64,000 nt of DNA from an uncultured Ruminococcus sp. (GTDB lineage Bacteria > Bacillota > Clostridia > Oscillospirales > Ruminococcaceae), in the NCBI GenBank assembly GCA_946413815.1, contig CAMKMD010000006.1, forward strand, positions 37,436 through 101,435, written 5' to 3'. Positions within the stretch are counted from its first letter, which is position 1, and each line of letters starts with the position of its first letter. Shown here piece after piece: positions 51,718 to 60,339 of the stretch. The notes beneath the pieces were generated by a model, which saw nothing but the letters and a program-made list of their open reading frames with translations, had not been told where the DNA came from and did no database searches. Position numbers and translations under genes: made by a program.

Positions 51718-52371
51718 TCAATCGATCGCGGCGCGCACATCGGCAAGAGACATGAAGTACATATCCGCAGTACTCTCGATCTCACTCCGCTCAGCGTCAG
51801 CTGCGTTATCATAGACGGCGGCGGTGATGAATCCTGCACCGGCAGCAGTCATGATACAATGGAGGGAATCCTCGATAACAAGTGTTTCACGTGGAACAGT
51901 TCCGAGCATTTCCGCGGCTCCGAGGAATATATCCGGTCTGCGCTTGCCGCAGGGAAACTCCTTGTCCGTAAGCAGAAAGCTGAACCGCTCATAGATACCG
52001 CACCGGCGCAGCACTGCCTCCGCAAGCGAACGGTAGGTCGCTGTTGCTATGCCGTAGGGTATACACTTGCTGTCAAGCAGATCAAGAAGCTCTTCAACGC
52101 AAGGCTTCAGCTGTATGTTTTCCTCATACTCATGCCTTACCAGCTCCTCTATCCTCCTGATAACATATTCCTTTGTACAGGAAAGCCCGAAATGACTTAT
52201 GAAGTACTCAGAGGATTCGTCCACAGTCATCTTCTTCATCCTGTCCGAAATATCGGCAGGCGGGTCTGTAACGCCGTTCTCCTTCAGGAAGAGGCGGTCG
52301 ATCTTGTACCATATCCCCATCGAATCTATAAGGGTGCCGTCAAGGTCAAAGATAACTCCGTTAATCTGCAT
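51718..52371 (-). CDS. HAD-superfamily hydrolase (beta-phosphoglucomutase/phosphatase-like)
   Basis: 217 residues from the ATG at 52371 (GGAGG upstream). Motif I INGVIFDLDGTLIDSMGIW provides the nucleophile Asp and acid/base Asp. Motif III Lys lies in CGKRRPDIFLGAAEMLG, and motif IV is TLVIEDSLHCIMTAAGAGF. A helical cap lies between. Such subfamily IA enzymes act on sugar phosphates or nucleotides. Start overlaps the C39-like gene end by 11 bp. Specific substrate unknown. Confidence 0.88.
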   Translation of the reverse strand: MQINGVIFDLDGTLIDSMGIWYKIDRLFLKENGVTDPPADISDRMKKMTVDESSEYFISHFGLSCTKEYVIRRIEELVRHEYEENIQLKPCVEELLDLLDSKCIPYGIATATYRSLAEAVLRRCGIYERFSFLLTDKEFPCGKRRPDIFLGAAEMLGTVPRETLVIEDSLHCIMTAAGAGFITAAVYDNAADAERSEIESTADMYFMSLADVRAAID

Positions 52372-53353
52372 CCTTTTCCTCCGCATCCTCTGTGAAATCG
52401 ACAGGGTTATCGTACTCCTGATAGTAATCGTATTCTCCGCTTTCGGTCTTCTCTTCGCCGAACCATTCCGGATGGCGGTCACGCATCCATTTTTTCTTGT
52501 ATGCGTCATCCGAGAGATCCTTACCGGCGGATTCTTCACTGCCTGCAAGGACTATCGCCTGACTTCCCATATTACCGTATACCTTTTCAAAGCGGTCAAT
52601 GGGATAGGCAACGTTGCCTGCAAGCGGATCTGCTGTGTATACTTCTTTCTTACCGAGATCGTAACCATAGATGGTCATACAATGGTGGAAGTCATTGAAC
52701 CAGAACTCATCACCGCATCCAAGATCAAACTGGTATATGGATTCGCTCTCAACAAGGTCCATTGTCCCCCACACAATAACAGGTCTCCCCTGATCTGTCT
52801 GATAGAGCAACTCACGGAACGGAGTGCCGGAAAGATCAGCGGGATACCAGTCTGACCCGATATAATCGAAATAATCAGCAGCTGTCCGCATAAGGACGGG
52901 AGCATTACAGCCGAAGCCGTTCTCGGAATGCGGATCACCAAGGTAATACTCATCCATGTTGAACCATCCGTCCCAGTCCTGCGGAAGAAACAGGTCGCTG
53001 AGAGTGACATTGTCAATCTCAAAACCATAATAGTTAAGAGTCTGTGTAAGGGCAGTGACCTCGCATCCTGTCGGGAGCGCAGGCTTCTGCATCACAGACT
53101 TGAATTCAAGCTCGCATCTCTGCGGGAGCTTATAGCCATCAGGCATTTTCAGTTCAGCCTCCCGCTGCTCCGGAGAATCCGGTGTAAGCAGCATGGAGAC
53201 AGTATCTGTCACAGGCTCGGCCGCATCAGCCGAAAGAGCGTTCACATCCATATCGTTTATGGCAGGGTCAGCCCTTCCGACCGTCCGGCCGCAGGAAGTC
53301 AGCAGCATCGCCGCAGACGCAGCCAGTGCCGCTGTTCCAATGAGTCTTTTCAC
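52361..53353 (-). CDS. C39-like papain-fold peptidase lipoprotein
   Basis: 330 residues, GTG start with GGAG upstream. A lipoprotein signal ends in LTSC (Cys20). The Peptidase_C39_2-type core has PTGCEVTALTQTLNYYGF (nucleophile Cys), FNDFHHCMTIYGYDLGKKEVYTADPL (catalytic His and Asp) and GRPVIVWGTMD. It is expected outside the membrane. Related domain proteins are often annotated only as C39-family; cleavage of a wall peptide or bacteriocin-like substrate is possible but not shown. The C-terminus is acidic and Tyr-rich. Confidence 0.82.
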   Translation of the reverse strand: MKRLIGTAALAASAAMLLTSCGRTVGRADPAINDMDVNALSADAAEPVTDTVSMLLTPDSPEQREAELKMPDGYKLPQRCELEFKSVMQKPALPTGCEVTALTQTLNYYGFEIDNVTLSDLFLPQDWDGWFNMDEYYLGDPHSENGFGCNAPVLMRTAADYFDYIGSDWYPADLSGTPFRELLYQTDQGRPVIVWGTMDLVESESIYQFDLGCGDEFWFNDFHHCMTIYGYDLGKKEVYTADPLAGNVAYPIDRFEKVYGNMGSQAIVLAGSEESAGKDLSDDAYKKKWMRDRHPEWFGEEKTESGEYDYYQEYDNPVDFTEDAEEKDAD

Positions 53354-53359
53354 TATTCA

Positions 53360-54562
53360 CTACTCCATATCAATAGTAATCTTAGCCCTGAGATCGTCCT
53401 GCGCAGAGGCCGCCTTGCTCAGTGCAAGACCGTATATATCGGAGGCTCTTTCCTCGAGCTCTGCAAATCGCCTTGCGGTGGCGTTCTTTGCAGAGAGGCG
53501 GGAAGGTGATGTACCGTAAGGGATAAGAGCTTTGCCCTTTGCCCTTGCAAGTATCTCCGTGCCACGGTCGTTCAATGCCAGTATTCTGCCATATGGCGGC
53601 AAATGCGTCATATCATCCCGGGTAATACCGATAAGGAGTGAGATAAGGATCCGTTTAAGACGTGCCATCGTATAGCGTTTGGTCTTTACGTTGTACAGGA
53701 GCTCCTCAAGCGAAGAGGCAGTTCTTGCACTGTAAAGTCTGTTTTCAAGACCCTGTCCGACATCACAGAGCTTTGAAAGCTCTTCAAGGGACGTGGTCCT
53801 GAGCTTGTAGAGGAATACCCTCTCAAGCCTCTTAAGATCGGCCAGTTCACCGTTTTCCTCTGCGGAACGTATAGCCTTTGCAACGTGCTCGGGCATATAG
53901 TCCTCAGGGTGGATGACCTCAGTGTCTGAAAGCAGCTTCTCGCGTATATATGAAGCACTGGCGAAGCCCGAATCGGGACTGCTGCCGTCATGGGAATCTC
54001 CCCGGCGCTTCACGGTATACGGTACGATGGACGATGAGAATGATCTCAGCGCCTTCAGATATTCGATGCCTAAAGTGTTGTTCGGCTCACTTATGATATC
54101 TGCAAGCTCCGGAGACTCCCCCCTTACCACTGAGTTCAGCGCTCTCGGGTAGGTGTATCCGTTTTCCATAATCCTGCGTATCTCGTCCGCTCTGGCGTCA
54201 GCCGTATGCTGCACCGCTTCAAGCGTATGTGTGAGCTTTTCAATACTTCCGCATTCGCTTCCGAAGGATATCTCGTCCACTGCCTGGAGACAATGAAGGA
54301 GCCATACTGCACCGGAGGCAAAGTTCTCCGCTGAAGAAAGGCTGTACTGTACCGGAAGTTCTATTACTAAATCAACACCGGACCTGACTGCAAGTCTCGC
54401 ACGCCTAAGCTTATCCATTATCGCCGCATCGCCCCTCTGTACGAAGCTGCCGCTCATGACAGCAACAATGTGTGTGGCGCCGTGTCTGCGTGTCTCATTC
54501 AGATGATACTGATGTCCGTTGTGAAACGGATTATACTCAGATATAATTCCGCTTACTTTCAT
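53360..54562 (-). CDS. tmcAL: tRNA(Met) cytidine acetate ligase
   Basis: 400 residues from the ATG at 54562 (GGAGG upstream); the longer reading back to 54610 has no site. The N-terminal nucleotidyltransferase fold carries GIISEYNPFHNGHQYHL (HIGH-like). AVMSGSFVQRGDAAIMDKLRRARLA and VDLVIELPVQYSLSSAENFASGAV are family-specific blocks. It uses acetate and ATP to make ac4C at the wobble position of elongator tRNA-Met. It is first of an eight-gene minus-strand run; ackA diverges upstream, so both acetate-using genes share an intergenic region. Confidence 0.93.
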   Translation of the reverse strand: MKVSGIISEYNPFHNGHQYHLNETRRHGATHIVAVMSGSFVQRGDAAIMDKLRRARLAVRSGVDLVIELPVQYSLSSAENFASGAVWLLHCLQAVDEISFGSECGSIEKLTHTLEAVQHTADARADEIRRIMENGYTYPRALNSVVRGESPELADIISEPNNTLGIEYLKALRSFSSSIVPYTVKRRGDSHDGSSPDSGFASASYIREKLLSDTEVIHPEDYMPEHVAKAIRSAEENGELADLKRLERVFLYKLRTTSLEELSKLCDVGQGLENRLYSARTASSLEELLYNVKTKRYTMARLKRILISLLIGITRDDMTHLPPYGRILALNDRGTEILARAKGKALIPYGTSPSRLSAKNATARRFAELEERASDIYGLALSKAASAQDDLRAKITIDME

Positions 54563-54735
54563 TTTACTACCTCCGAACAAAAATTTCAATACTATTCTGT
54601 TAATTTTCATCTTACTGTCATATTATTAGAACGATAAAAACTGTATTTTGGTGCATATGCAACAATTTACACATAGTTTCTGCATTTTATGACATTTTTC
54701 ATTCATCTGATCATATATGCTTTTAGAAAAAATAC

Positions 54736-54764
54736 TTGCATTTCTGAGAAAAATAGTATATAAT
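54736..54764 (+). promoter_or_regulatory. SigA-type promoter of ackA
   Basis: TTGCAT (54736-54741), 17 bp, TATAAT (54759-54764), 52 bp before the ATG. The ribosome binding site is GAAAGGA. Confidence 0.75.
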
Positions 54765-54815
54765 GTATTCATGCACGCATAATGCAGAATCAATAAGCGA
54801 AAGGAATATGCAAAC

Positions 54816-56015
54816 ATGATCATTTTAGTTGTAAATGCAGGCAGCTCATCTCTCAAGTATCAGCTCATCGACATGAAGGACGAGAGCGTACTCGCTAAGG
54901 GCAACTGTGACCGTATCGGTATTGACGGACATATCTCCCACAAGACAAGCGACGGAAGAAAGTTTGAGGCTGACATCAACTTCTCCACTCACACAGAAGC
55001 TTTTATGGAGCTTGTAAAGGCTCTTACCACAGGTGACGCAAAGGTCATCGACAGCATGGACGAGATCTCTGCTGTAGGTCACCGTATAGTACAGGGTGCT
55101 GACGTATTCGACAAGTCAGTCCTCGTTACTGACGAAGTAATCGACAAGATCGACGAGCTTCGTGAGCTTGCACCTGTTCATAACCACGCTCATGCTCTCG
55201 CTCTCAGAGCCTGCAAGAGCGTTATCCCGGCAAGCGTTCCTCAGGTAGTAGTATTCGATACTGCTTTCCATCAGACAATGCCCCCCAAGGCTTTCATGTT
55301 CGGTCTTCCCTACGAGGACTACGAGAAGTACCACGTAAGAAAGTATGGCTTCCACGGCACATCACACCGCTTCGTATCCAAGGCTCTCGCTGAGGCTATG
55401 GGCAAGGACGTAAAGGATCTCAAGATCGTATCCTGCCACCTCGGAAACGGTTCCTCCATCACTGCTGTTGACGGCGGAAAGAGCGTTGATACATCAATGG
55501 GCTTCACTCCCCTTGACGGTGTAGTAATGGGTACAAGAACAGGTTCTGTTGATCCCTCTGCTGTTACCTTCGTAGCAGACAAGCACGGCTTCACTCCCTC
55601 AGAGATGAGCGAGTACATGAACAAGAAGTCCGGTTTCCTCGGTGTTTCCGGCGTTGGTTCAGACAACCGTGACGTACAGGCTGCTGCTCTTGAGGGCAAC
55701 GAGAGAGCTATCCTCGTATCCGATATGCTCACTTACGAGATCCAGAAGTACATCGGCTCCTACGCTGCTGCTATGAACGGCATCGACGCTATCCTCTTCA
55801 CTGGCGGTATCGGTGAAAATTCATGGGAAGTAAGAGAGGCTGCCTGCGAGAACATGGATTACTTCGGAATCAAGATCGACAAGGCTCTCAACAAGTCCAT
55901 CAGAGGCAAGCTCCAGAAGATCTCCACACCTGATTCAAAGATCGAGGTATGGATCGTTCCTACAAACGAGGAGCTTCTGATCGCAAGAGATACTCTCGAG
56001 CTCATCTCCAAGTAA
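54816..56015 (+). CDS. ackA: Acetate kinase
   Basis: 399 residues, full length. It transfers phosphate from acetyl phosphate to ADP in fermentation. It begins ILVVNAGSSSLKYQLID (acetate kinase signature 1). GFHGTSHRFVS is signature 2, HLGNGSSITAVDGGKSVDTSMGFTPLDG binds phosphate, and ILFTGGIGENS is near the C-terminus. Codons are strongly biased to C-ending forms, indicating high expression. No phosphotransacetylase gene is adjacent, unlike many bacteria. Followed by a strong terminator. Confidence 0.98.
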   Translation: MIILVVNAGSSSLKYQLIDMKDESVLAKGNCDRIGIDGHISHKTSDGRKFEADINFSTHTEAFMELVKALTTGDAKVIDSMDEISAVGHRIVQGADVFDKSVLVTDEVIDKIDELRELAPVHNHAHALALRACKSVIPASVPQVVVFDTAFHQTMPPKAFMFGLPYEDYEKYHVRKYGFHGTSHRFVSKALAEAMGKDVKDLKIVSCHLGNGSSITAVDGGKSVDTSMGFTPLDGVVMGTRTGSVDPSAVTFVADKHGFTPSEMSEYMNKKSGFLGVSGVGSDNRDVQAAALEGNERAILVSDMLTYEIQKYIGSYAAAMNGIDAILFTGGIGENSWEVREAACENMDYFGIKIDKALNKSIRGKLQKISTPDSKIEVWIVPTNEELLIARDTLELISK

Positions 56016-56043
56016 AGTATAGCATATAATTCAGATAAAATCA

Positions 56044-56084
56044 ACAGGCTTTCCGGTAATCGCCGGAAAGCCTGTTCTTTTTTA
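56044..56084 (+). terminator. Intrinsic terminator of ackA
   Basis: A perfect 13-bp stem (ACAGGCTTTCCGG at 56044-56056, CCGGAAAGCCTGT at 56063-56075) is followed by TCTTTTTTAT. Confidence 0.92.
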
Positions 56085-56112
56085 TCCCAAAGCGTAAGCT
56101 GAATATGGCAGT

Positions 56113-56250
56113 TTACTCGTAGAGTCTGCGTATAAAGTTTTCAAAGTTATCTGCAAGCCTGGTAATGCGGAATCCGTACTCCTGTACCTTTGTCAATACG
56201 GATACCTGCTCCTGCATCAGCATATACCGCTCCGCAGTACTTGACATCAT
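56113..56250 (-). CDS. Possible small protein of 45 residues
   Basis: A short frame (MMSSTAERYMLMQEQVSVLT..., ending FENFIRRLYE) fills the gap between ackA and the patatin gene on the opposite strand. The sequence is a plausible single amphipathic helical protein with Gln/Glu-rich first half and aromatic-basic end. In-frame TGA precedes the first ATG. I see no clear ribosome binding site, and its start overlaps the -35 element of the patatin promoter, so it may be unexpressed or a decayed remnant. No recognised family. Confidence 0.35.
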   Translation of the reverse strand: MMSSTAERYMLMQEQVSVLTKVQEYGFRITRLADNFENFIRRLYE

Positions 56251-56269
56251 TCAAAAAAAGCAATATAAT
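56241..56269 (+). promoter_or_regulatory. Consensus promoter of the patatin gene
   Basis: TTGACA (56241-56246), 17 bp, TATAAT (56264-56269): perfect hexamers and spacing, 32 bp before the start codon. Confidence 0.88.
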
Positions 56270-56301
56270 TGATATGTCAGACAAACGATCGGAGGATATC
56301 T

Positions 56302-57186
56302 ATGAAATACGGACTTGTTCTTGAAGGCGGTGCATTACGCGGACTATTCACCGCCGGAGTTATTGATGTACTAATGGAAAACGGTATAGATTTTGACGGA
56401 GCTGTCGGCGTGTCGGCAGGCGCCTGCTTCGGATGCAACTACAAATCACGCCAGCCGGGCAGAGCTATAAGATACAACACCAGATTCTGCCGTGACAAGC
56501 GTTATTGCAGCGTAAGATCACTGCTTACCACCGGTGATATGTTCGGTGCGGATTTCTGTTACCACAAGATCCCCGAAGAGCTTGATCTCTTTGATTTCAA
56601 GACCTTCACCAATGATCCTATGGAATTCTTTGCAGTATGCACAGACATAGAAACAGGCAAGCCTGTTTACCACCGCTGCCGCGATGCCGGATACAGCGAT
56701 CTTGAATGGATACGTGCCTCAGCTTCAATGCCCCTTGCAGCAAGGATAGTCTGCCACGAAGGCAGAAAACTTCTCGACGGAGGTATTTCCGATTCCATCC
56801 CGCTAAGATTCATGGAGGCGACCGGATATGAGAAAAACGTCGTCATCCTTACAAGGCCCCGCAGCTATACCAAATCTCACAGCAGGACCGAGAAGCTCAT
56901 TGCACTGAGATACAAGAAATACCCGGCACTTGTAAAAGCCTGCATTAACCGCCCTGATGTATACAACAGGCAGCTGAAATATGTCGGTGAGGCCGAGGCG
57001 GCAGGCAGAGCTTTTGTCATTGCTCCCGAAACCGCCCTGCCCATCAGCCATATCGAGCATGATCAGGATGTGCTCCTTGAGGTATACCGCACAGGCAGAA
57101 CAGCCGGCAGGAACTGCCTTGAAGATCTCAGAAAGTTCCTCGGATGCACATCGGAGGATCCTGATCCGGACGGAAACAATATATGA
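56302..57186 (+). CDS. Patatin-like phospholipase
   Basis: 294 residues from the ATG at 56302 (CGGAGGATATC upstream). The oxyanion hole is LEGGALRGLF, the nucleophile elbow GVSAGACFG (GxSxG), and the catalytic Asp is in LLDGGISDSIP (DGG). This Ser-Asp dyad set is complete. The middle reads RASASMPLAARIV and the C-terminal half KYPALVKACINRPDVYNRQLKYV, typical of the YjjU-like bacterial patatins. Likely a cytosolic or membrane-associated acyl hydrolase. Single-gene unit with perfect promoter and terminator. Confidence 0.92.
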   Translation: MKYGLVLEGGALRGLFTAGVIDVLMENGIDFDGAVGVSAGACFGCNYKSRQPGRAIRYNTRFCRDKRYCSVRSLLTTGDMFGADFCYHKIPEELDLFDFKTFTNDPMEFFAVCTDIETGKPVYHRCRDAGYSDLEWIRASASMPLAARIVCHEGRKLLDGGISDSIPLRFMEATGYEKNVVILTRPRSYTKSHSRTEKLIALRYKKYPALVKACINRPDVYNRQLKYVGEAEAAGRAFVIAPETALPISHIEHDQDVLLEVYRTGRTAGRNCLEDLRKFLGCTSEDPDPDGNNI

Positions 57187-57191
57187 CAAAG

Positions 57192-57233
57192 AAGCGCTTC
57201 TGACTGCCTGTCAGAAGCGCTTTATCTTTCTTA
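57192..57233. terminator. Bidirectional terminator between patatin and GGDEF-like genes
   Basis: A perfect 13-bp stem (AAGCGCTTCTGAC at 57192-57204, GTCAGAAGCGCTT at 57210-57222) is followed by TATCTTTCTT. The flanking genes converge. Confidence 0.9.
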
Positions 57234-58763
57234 TCAGCCGAGATCAACGAACTTAACGTTATCCGGTGTGGGATTGCTGCGGTTTGTAAGATCCTTCAGG
57301 ACTGTGATTATTGAAGTATCAACAGATGAAGTCATTCTAACGAGCGCAGACTTGTATGTCGCATTTACATAGCCATTAGGTGTCTGATGCGGCTTTGCAA
57401 GGTTAACGAGAACTGTGTTTACGTTGTTTATCATACGGTTATTTGCATCCGGCTCGCCGTCACCGGGGATAGCTACGATGAACTCATCTGAACCGGTGCG
57501 GTATACCGTGCCCTTCTTGAAGAACCTCTTGAGGATATCAACTGTGGATACAAGAACAGCATCGCCGGCATCGTTGCCGTACTTTGTGTTGATCGCACTG
57601 AAGCCTGCTATATTGAACATAGCAAAGAAGCAGGGCTTCTCAGTGCTGATGAAGGTCTTGTCCATGTCCATTGAGAACGCTACACGGTTGCTTACGTCTG
57701 TGAGAACATCCTTGAATACAGCCTTGGTAAGTGATTCCTTTGTCTTCTCGTTTTTCTCCACCTGGCTGCTGAGACGTTCAGCTGTAGCCTGCTGCTTTTT
57801 GTTAAGGAAGTGGAAGAGAAGCATGAGTCCGAGAACGGAAAGACCGAATATGCTGAGATAGATCCTCATGTTTCTTGTGAGTGAGAATACCTCGTTCTTT
57901 GTATCGTCGATCATAAGGAGCCAGCCGTGATCCTGCATATACGAGTAGATGGAGACATAATCCTTGCCATCCTTACTGTACTCAAAATAACCTGTATCAT
58001 CAGTTGTAGAACCCTTATACTTGTTGCAGAGATCGATAAGCTGATCGTTCTCAGCGATCTGTGTGATCTTGCTCTTGTCTACGTTGAAGATATACTTGTT
58101 ATCGACCGTGTTTACCATACTGTAGGTGGAATTCTTGATTCCTCTGATGGGCATGGAGTCAAGTGTAGCTATAAGCTCCTCGGTATAGGTTCCGAGGCCT
58201 ACAAGTCCGATGGGCTCTCCTGCATCATTGTATACAGCCTTGTACATGGAAACGATCTGAGCGCCTGTTGCAGGAGAGATAATGATACCTGTATCATATA
58301 CCCCGTCACCGGCAGCCGTCAGTGCATTCTGAAGTGCCTTGAGGTTGGAGTCATCGCCGTCCGCCTTGACGGGTCTGGTGATCATATCCACGTATTCCGG
58401 CTTTGAATGAGCAAGAACGTGAGTATCCCACTCGCTGACATATATACCCTCAAGATTTCCGAGATCCTTGGCAAAATCCTCGGTATACTTCTGAGCAGCA
58501 TCCCTGGCATTCTGGTCGTTAGGATTATTCAGAAGATCTGTGATCTGTCCTGCCTTGCTGTAATATGTAAGTGTCTTTTCCGCATTTGCCACATAGCTGT
58601 CGATGATATGAGCTCTTTCATCGGTAATAGTGGTCATATGGTCAATAGCATTCTGTTTCGTAGTGCGGCTGATAGTTAGTGTGATAAGGAAGAACAGTAT
58701 TACAATGATAAGAAGCTGGAGTATCAGCAGCAGATTTATCGTTGATATTTTCTTTTCTTTCAT
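57234..58763 (-). CDS. Membrane sensor with Cache domain and degenerate GGDEF domain
   Basis: 509 residues. A first membrane helix (about 10-32), an extracellular dCache-like sensor domain (about 35-295; SEWDTHVLAHSKPEYVD, TGAQIVSMYKAVYNDAGEPIGLVGLG, YSKDGKDYVSIYSYMQDHGWLLM), a second helix (about 302-324), a short coiled coil, then a GGDEF fold (about 350-500). The active-site loop reads TGSDEF instead of GGDEF or GGEEF, and the upstream substrate region is FNIAGFSAINTKYGNDAGD. It may have weak or no cyclase activity and work as a c-di-GMP or partner-binding module. It follows the deaminase gene by 45 bp. Confidence 0.83.
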   Translation of the reverse strand: MKEKKISTINLLLILQLLIIVILFFLITLTISRTTKQNAIDHMTTITDERAHIIDSYVANAEKTLTYYSKAGQITDLLNNPNDQNARDAAQKYTEDFAKDLGNLEGIYVSEWDTHVLAHSKPEYVDMITRPVKADGDDSNLKALQNALTAAGDGVYDTGIIISPATGAQIVSMYKAVYNDAGEPIGLVGLGTYTEELIATLDSMPIRGIKNSTYSMVNTVDNKYIFNVDKSKITQIAENDQLIDLCNKYKGSTTDDTGYFEYSKDGKDYVSIYSYMQDHGWLLMIDDTKNEVFSLTRNMRIYLSIFGLSVLGLMLLFHFLNKKQQATAERLSSQVEKNEKTKESLTKAVFKDVLTDVSNRVAFSMDMDKTFISTEKPCFFAMFNIAGFSAINTKYGNDAGDAVLVSTVDILKRFFKKGTVYRTGSDEFIVAIPGDGEPDANNRMINNVNTVLVNLAKPHQTPNGYVNATYKSALVRMTSSVDTSIITVLKDLTNRSNPTPDNVKFVDLG

Positions 58764-58808
58764 TTTCTCAATTCCTTTCAGCGGCGGGGAGACCGCTCAG
58801 TTACTTGC

Positions 58809-59492
58809 TCAGCGTCTGAAAAGTCCGCCGAACAGTCCTTTTCCTTTCCTGGGTTCATCCGGGACATCGTCATCGTCATCATCTGCAACACTCATCAGAC
58901 TGTTTACTCTCTGCCTGAGGAGATCGCCGCTTGCCCTCTCGGCAGGTCTGGCGAAAGGACGCTCAGGTGCATAATACATCTCACCTTCCGGTTCGCCTGC
59001 CGGAGAAAGCTGGTTCAGGGGTGTTGCATCAGGAGGCGGTACCATAGGTACGTTTCCCTGCGCCGCGTTTTCATAATCAACAGGAGGCGGAACGTTCAGC
59101 ATTTCCTGAGGTGCCGCAAACTGTGTAACTTCATCAACGCGTATAAGTCTGTCGCTTACAACTATATTGGCTTCTGCATTCGTTTTGTCAAGATTGATTA
59201 TCTTTTCAAGACAGCTGTTGCACGGCAGGATAAGACCGCGGTTACATACAAGTACCAGCATGATAGCCTCTATAGCAGTCTCTTTATACTCATGCATACC
59301 CTTCATGGCATCGATCTCAGCATGGATCAGCGTGCCCGGGTCATAAGTCTCGGAATAGCTCATTCCCGTATAGATCTTTCCGGCTTTTGTGAATATAACA
59401 CATACCGTATCATCAGGGAACATCGGGTCTCCGCTGTCAATCTTCTGATTAACAAGATCCATAGCGATGTTATACATAAATTCGTATGTCAT
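58809..59492 (-). CDS. CDA-fold zinc deaminase domain with disordered Pro/Asp-rich tail
   Basis: 227 residues. Residues 1-125 resemble cytidine deaminase: AGKIYTGMSYSE (substrate strand), LIHAEIDAM (zinc ligand His57 and proton shuttle Glu59) and LPCNSCLEKI (zinc ligands Cys91 and Cys94). All catalytic residues are kept. Residues about 130-215 are low-complexity, rich in Pro, Glu and a run of six Asp, ending GKGLFGGLFRR, which could be a membrane- or partner-binding peptide. Free-nucleoside deaminases do not normally carry such a tail. Read with the GGDEF-like sensor from a promoter at 59660-59689. Substrate unknown. Confidence 0.75.
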   Translation of the reverse strand: MTYEFMYNIAMDLVNQKIDSGDPMFPDDTVCVIFTKAGKIYTGMSYSETYDPGTLIHAEIDAMKGMHEYKETAIEAIMLVLVCNRGLILPCNSCLEKIINLDKTNAEANIVVSDRLIRVDEVTQFAAPQEMLNVPPPVDYENAAQGNVPMVPPPDATPLNQLSPAGEPEGEMYYAPERPFARPAERASGDLLRQRVNSLMSVADDDDDDVPDEPRKGKGLFGGLFRR

Positions 59493-59786
59493 CTGACCAC
59501 TCCTTTCCTATTTCTGTAATATACGTGCACTGTCAGGGGGAACGGAAGCTCCGCTGTACGCGGTCTCCGTACAGAAGCGCACTAAGGTAGAACTGAAACA
59601 GAGAAGACAGTTTTCATACGAAAACAAGAAAATAGTATTTTCAGTACCTTAACTAATACATTATAACTCTGCCGTCTTTTCTCTTTCAACCCACAAAATG
59701 CAGAATTAGTGTGTAATTTGCAGAAATAAGTTGCTGATAATGGAAAAATATTTATAGTAGTTTCACTATTGTGCTGCCGGTAAATA
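59493..59786. other. Intergenic region before the deaminase gene
   Basis: It contains the deaminase promoter and a roughly 160-nt leader with a small TGTACG/CGTACA hairpin (about 59554-59572). I see no gene and only a weak hairpin after the nitroreductase stop. Confidence 0.5.
59660..59689 (-). promoter_or_regulatory. Promoter of the deaminase/GGDEF-like pair
   Basis: On the minus strand TTGAAA (plus 59684-59689), 18 bp, TATAAT (plus 59660-59665). Confidence 0.6.
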
Positions 59787-60311
59787 TTAAAGGTAGTATA
59801 CTCTGTCAGGAAGTCTTTCCGGTGCAGCAGGATCCTCACAGTCCTGATAGCCGACTGCAAGATGACCGATGCCGGTATACCCGCCTTCAATCCCGGCTTT
59901 TCTCAGCAGCTCCTGTCCGAGCCTGCCTTCAAATTCCTCTTTTGCTCTGTGTATCCATATACTGCCAAGTCCGAGTTCACGGGCTTCAAGCATCATATTG
60001 CCGAGCGTGAGGGAACCGTCATATATACCGGTAGGTATATCCTCAGGCACTATGACTACAAGTATGGCCGGTGCTCCGTAGAAGGGATCAAAGCCCTCCT
60101 CCCATCCGCCTATCCTCCGGTTTTCATCGGAGATACAGTCTCTGAGCTCCTTGTCCGTGACAACTATGATCTTAGGCGCCTGTTTTCCTCTGCCAGAAGC
60201 GGCATACAAGCCGGCCTCGGCGATCCTGTCAAGAAGCTCCTTAGGTACGGGATCAGGTCTGAAGCTGCGGATGCTGCGGCGTTCTTTTATAACCTTCATT
60301 ACTTCGTCCAT
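59787..60311 (-). CDS. Nitroreductase-family flavoprotein
   Basis: 174 residues. The FMN-binding N-terminus is VIKERRSIRSFRPDPVPKELLDRIAEAGLYAASGRGKQ. GSIWIHRAKEEFEG and GHLAVGYQDCEDPA are the middle and C-terminal FMN/dimer blocks. Such NAD(P)H-dependent enzymes reduce nitroaromatics, quinones or other unknown substrates. It has its own promoter at 60390-60418. Confidence 0.9.
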   Translation of the reverse strand: MDEVMKVIKERRSIRSFRPDPVPKELLDRIAEAGLYAASGRGKQAPKIIVVTDKELRDCISDENRRIGGWEEGFDPFYGAPAILVVIVPEDIPTGIYDGSLTLGNMMLEARELGLGSIWIHRAKEEFEGRLGQELLRKAGIEGGYTGIGHLAVGYQDCEDPAAPERLPDRVYYL

Positions 60312-60339
60312 ATATTCACCCCTCTTACAAAAGGGCAGG

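Noticed and set aside
51196..52395. 399-codon plus-strand open frame opposite mnmA and the HAD gene
   Set aside because: Length is a by-product of codon bias; both opposite genes have complete motifs and this frame has none.
59582..59890. 102-codon minus-strand frame overlapping the nitroreductase end
   Set aside because: It overlaps the nitroreductase coding region in another frame, and the rest is AT-rich intergenic sequence with the deaminase promoter.
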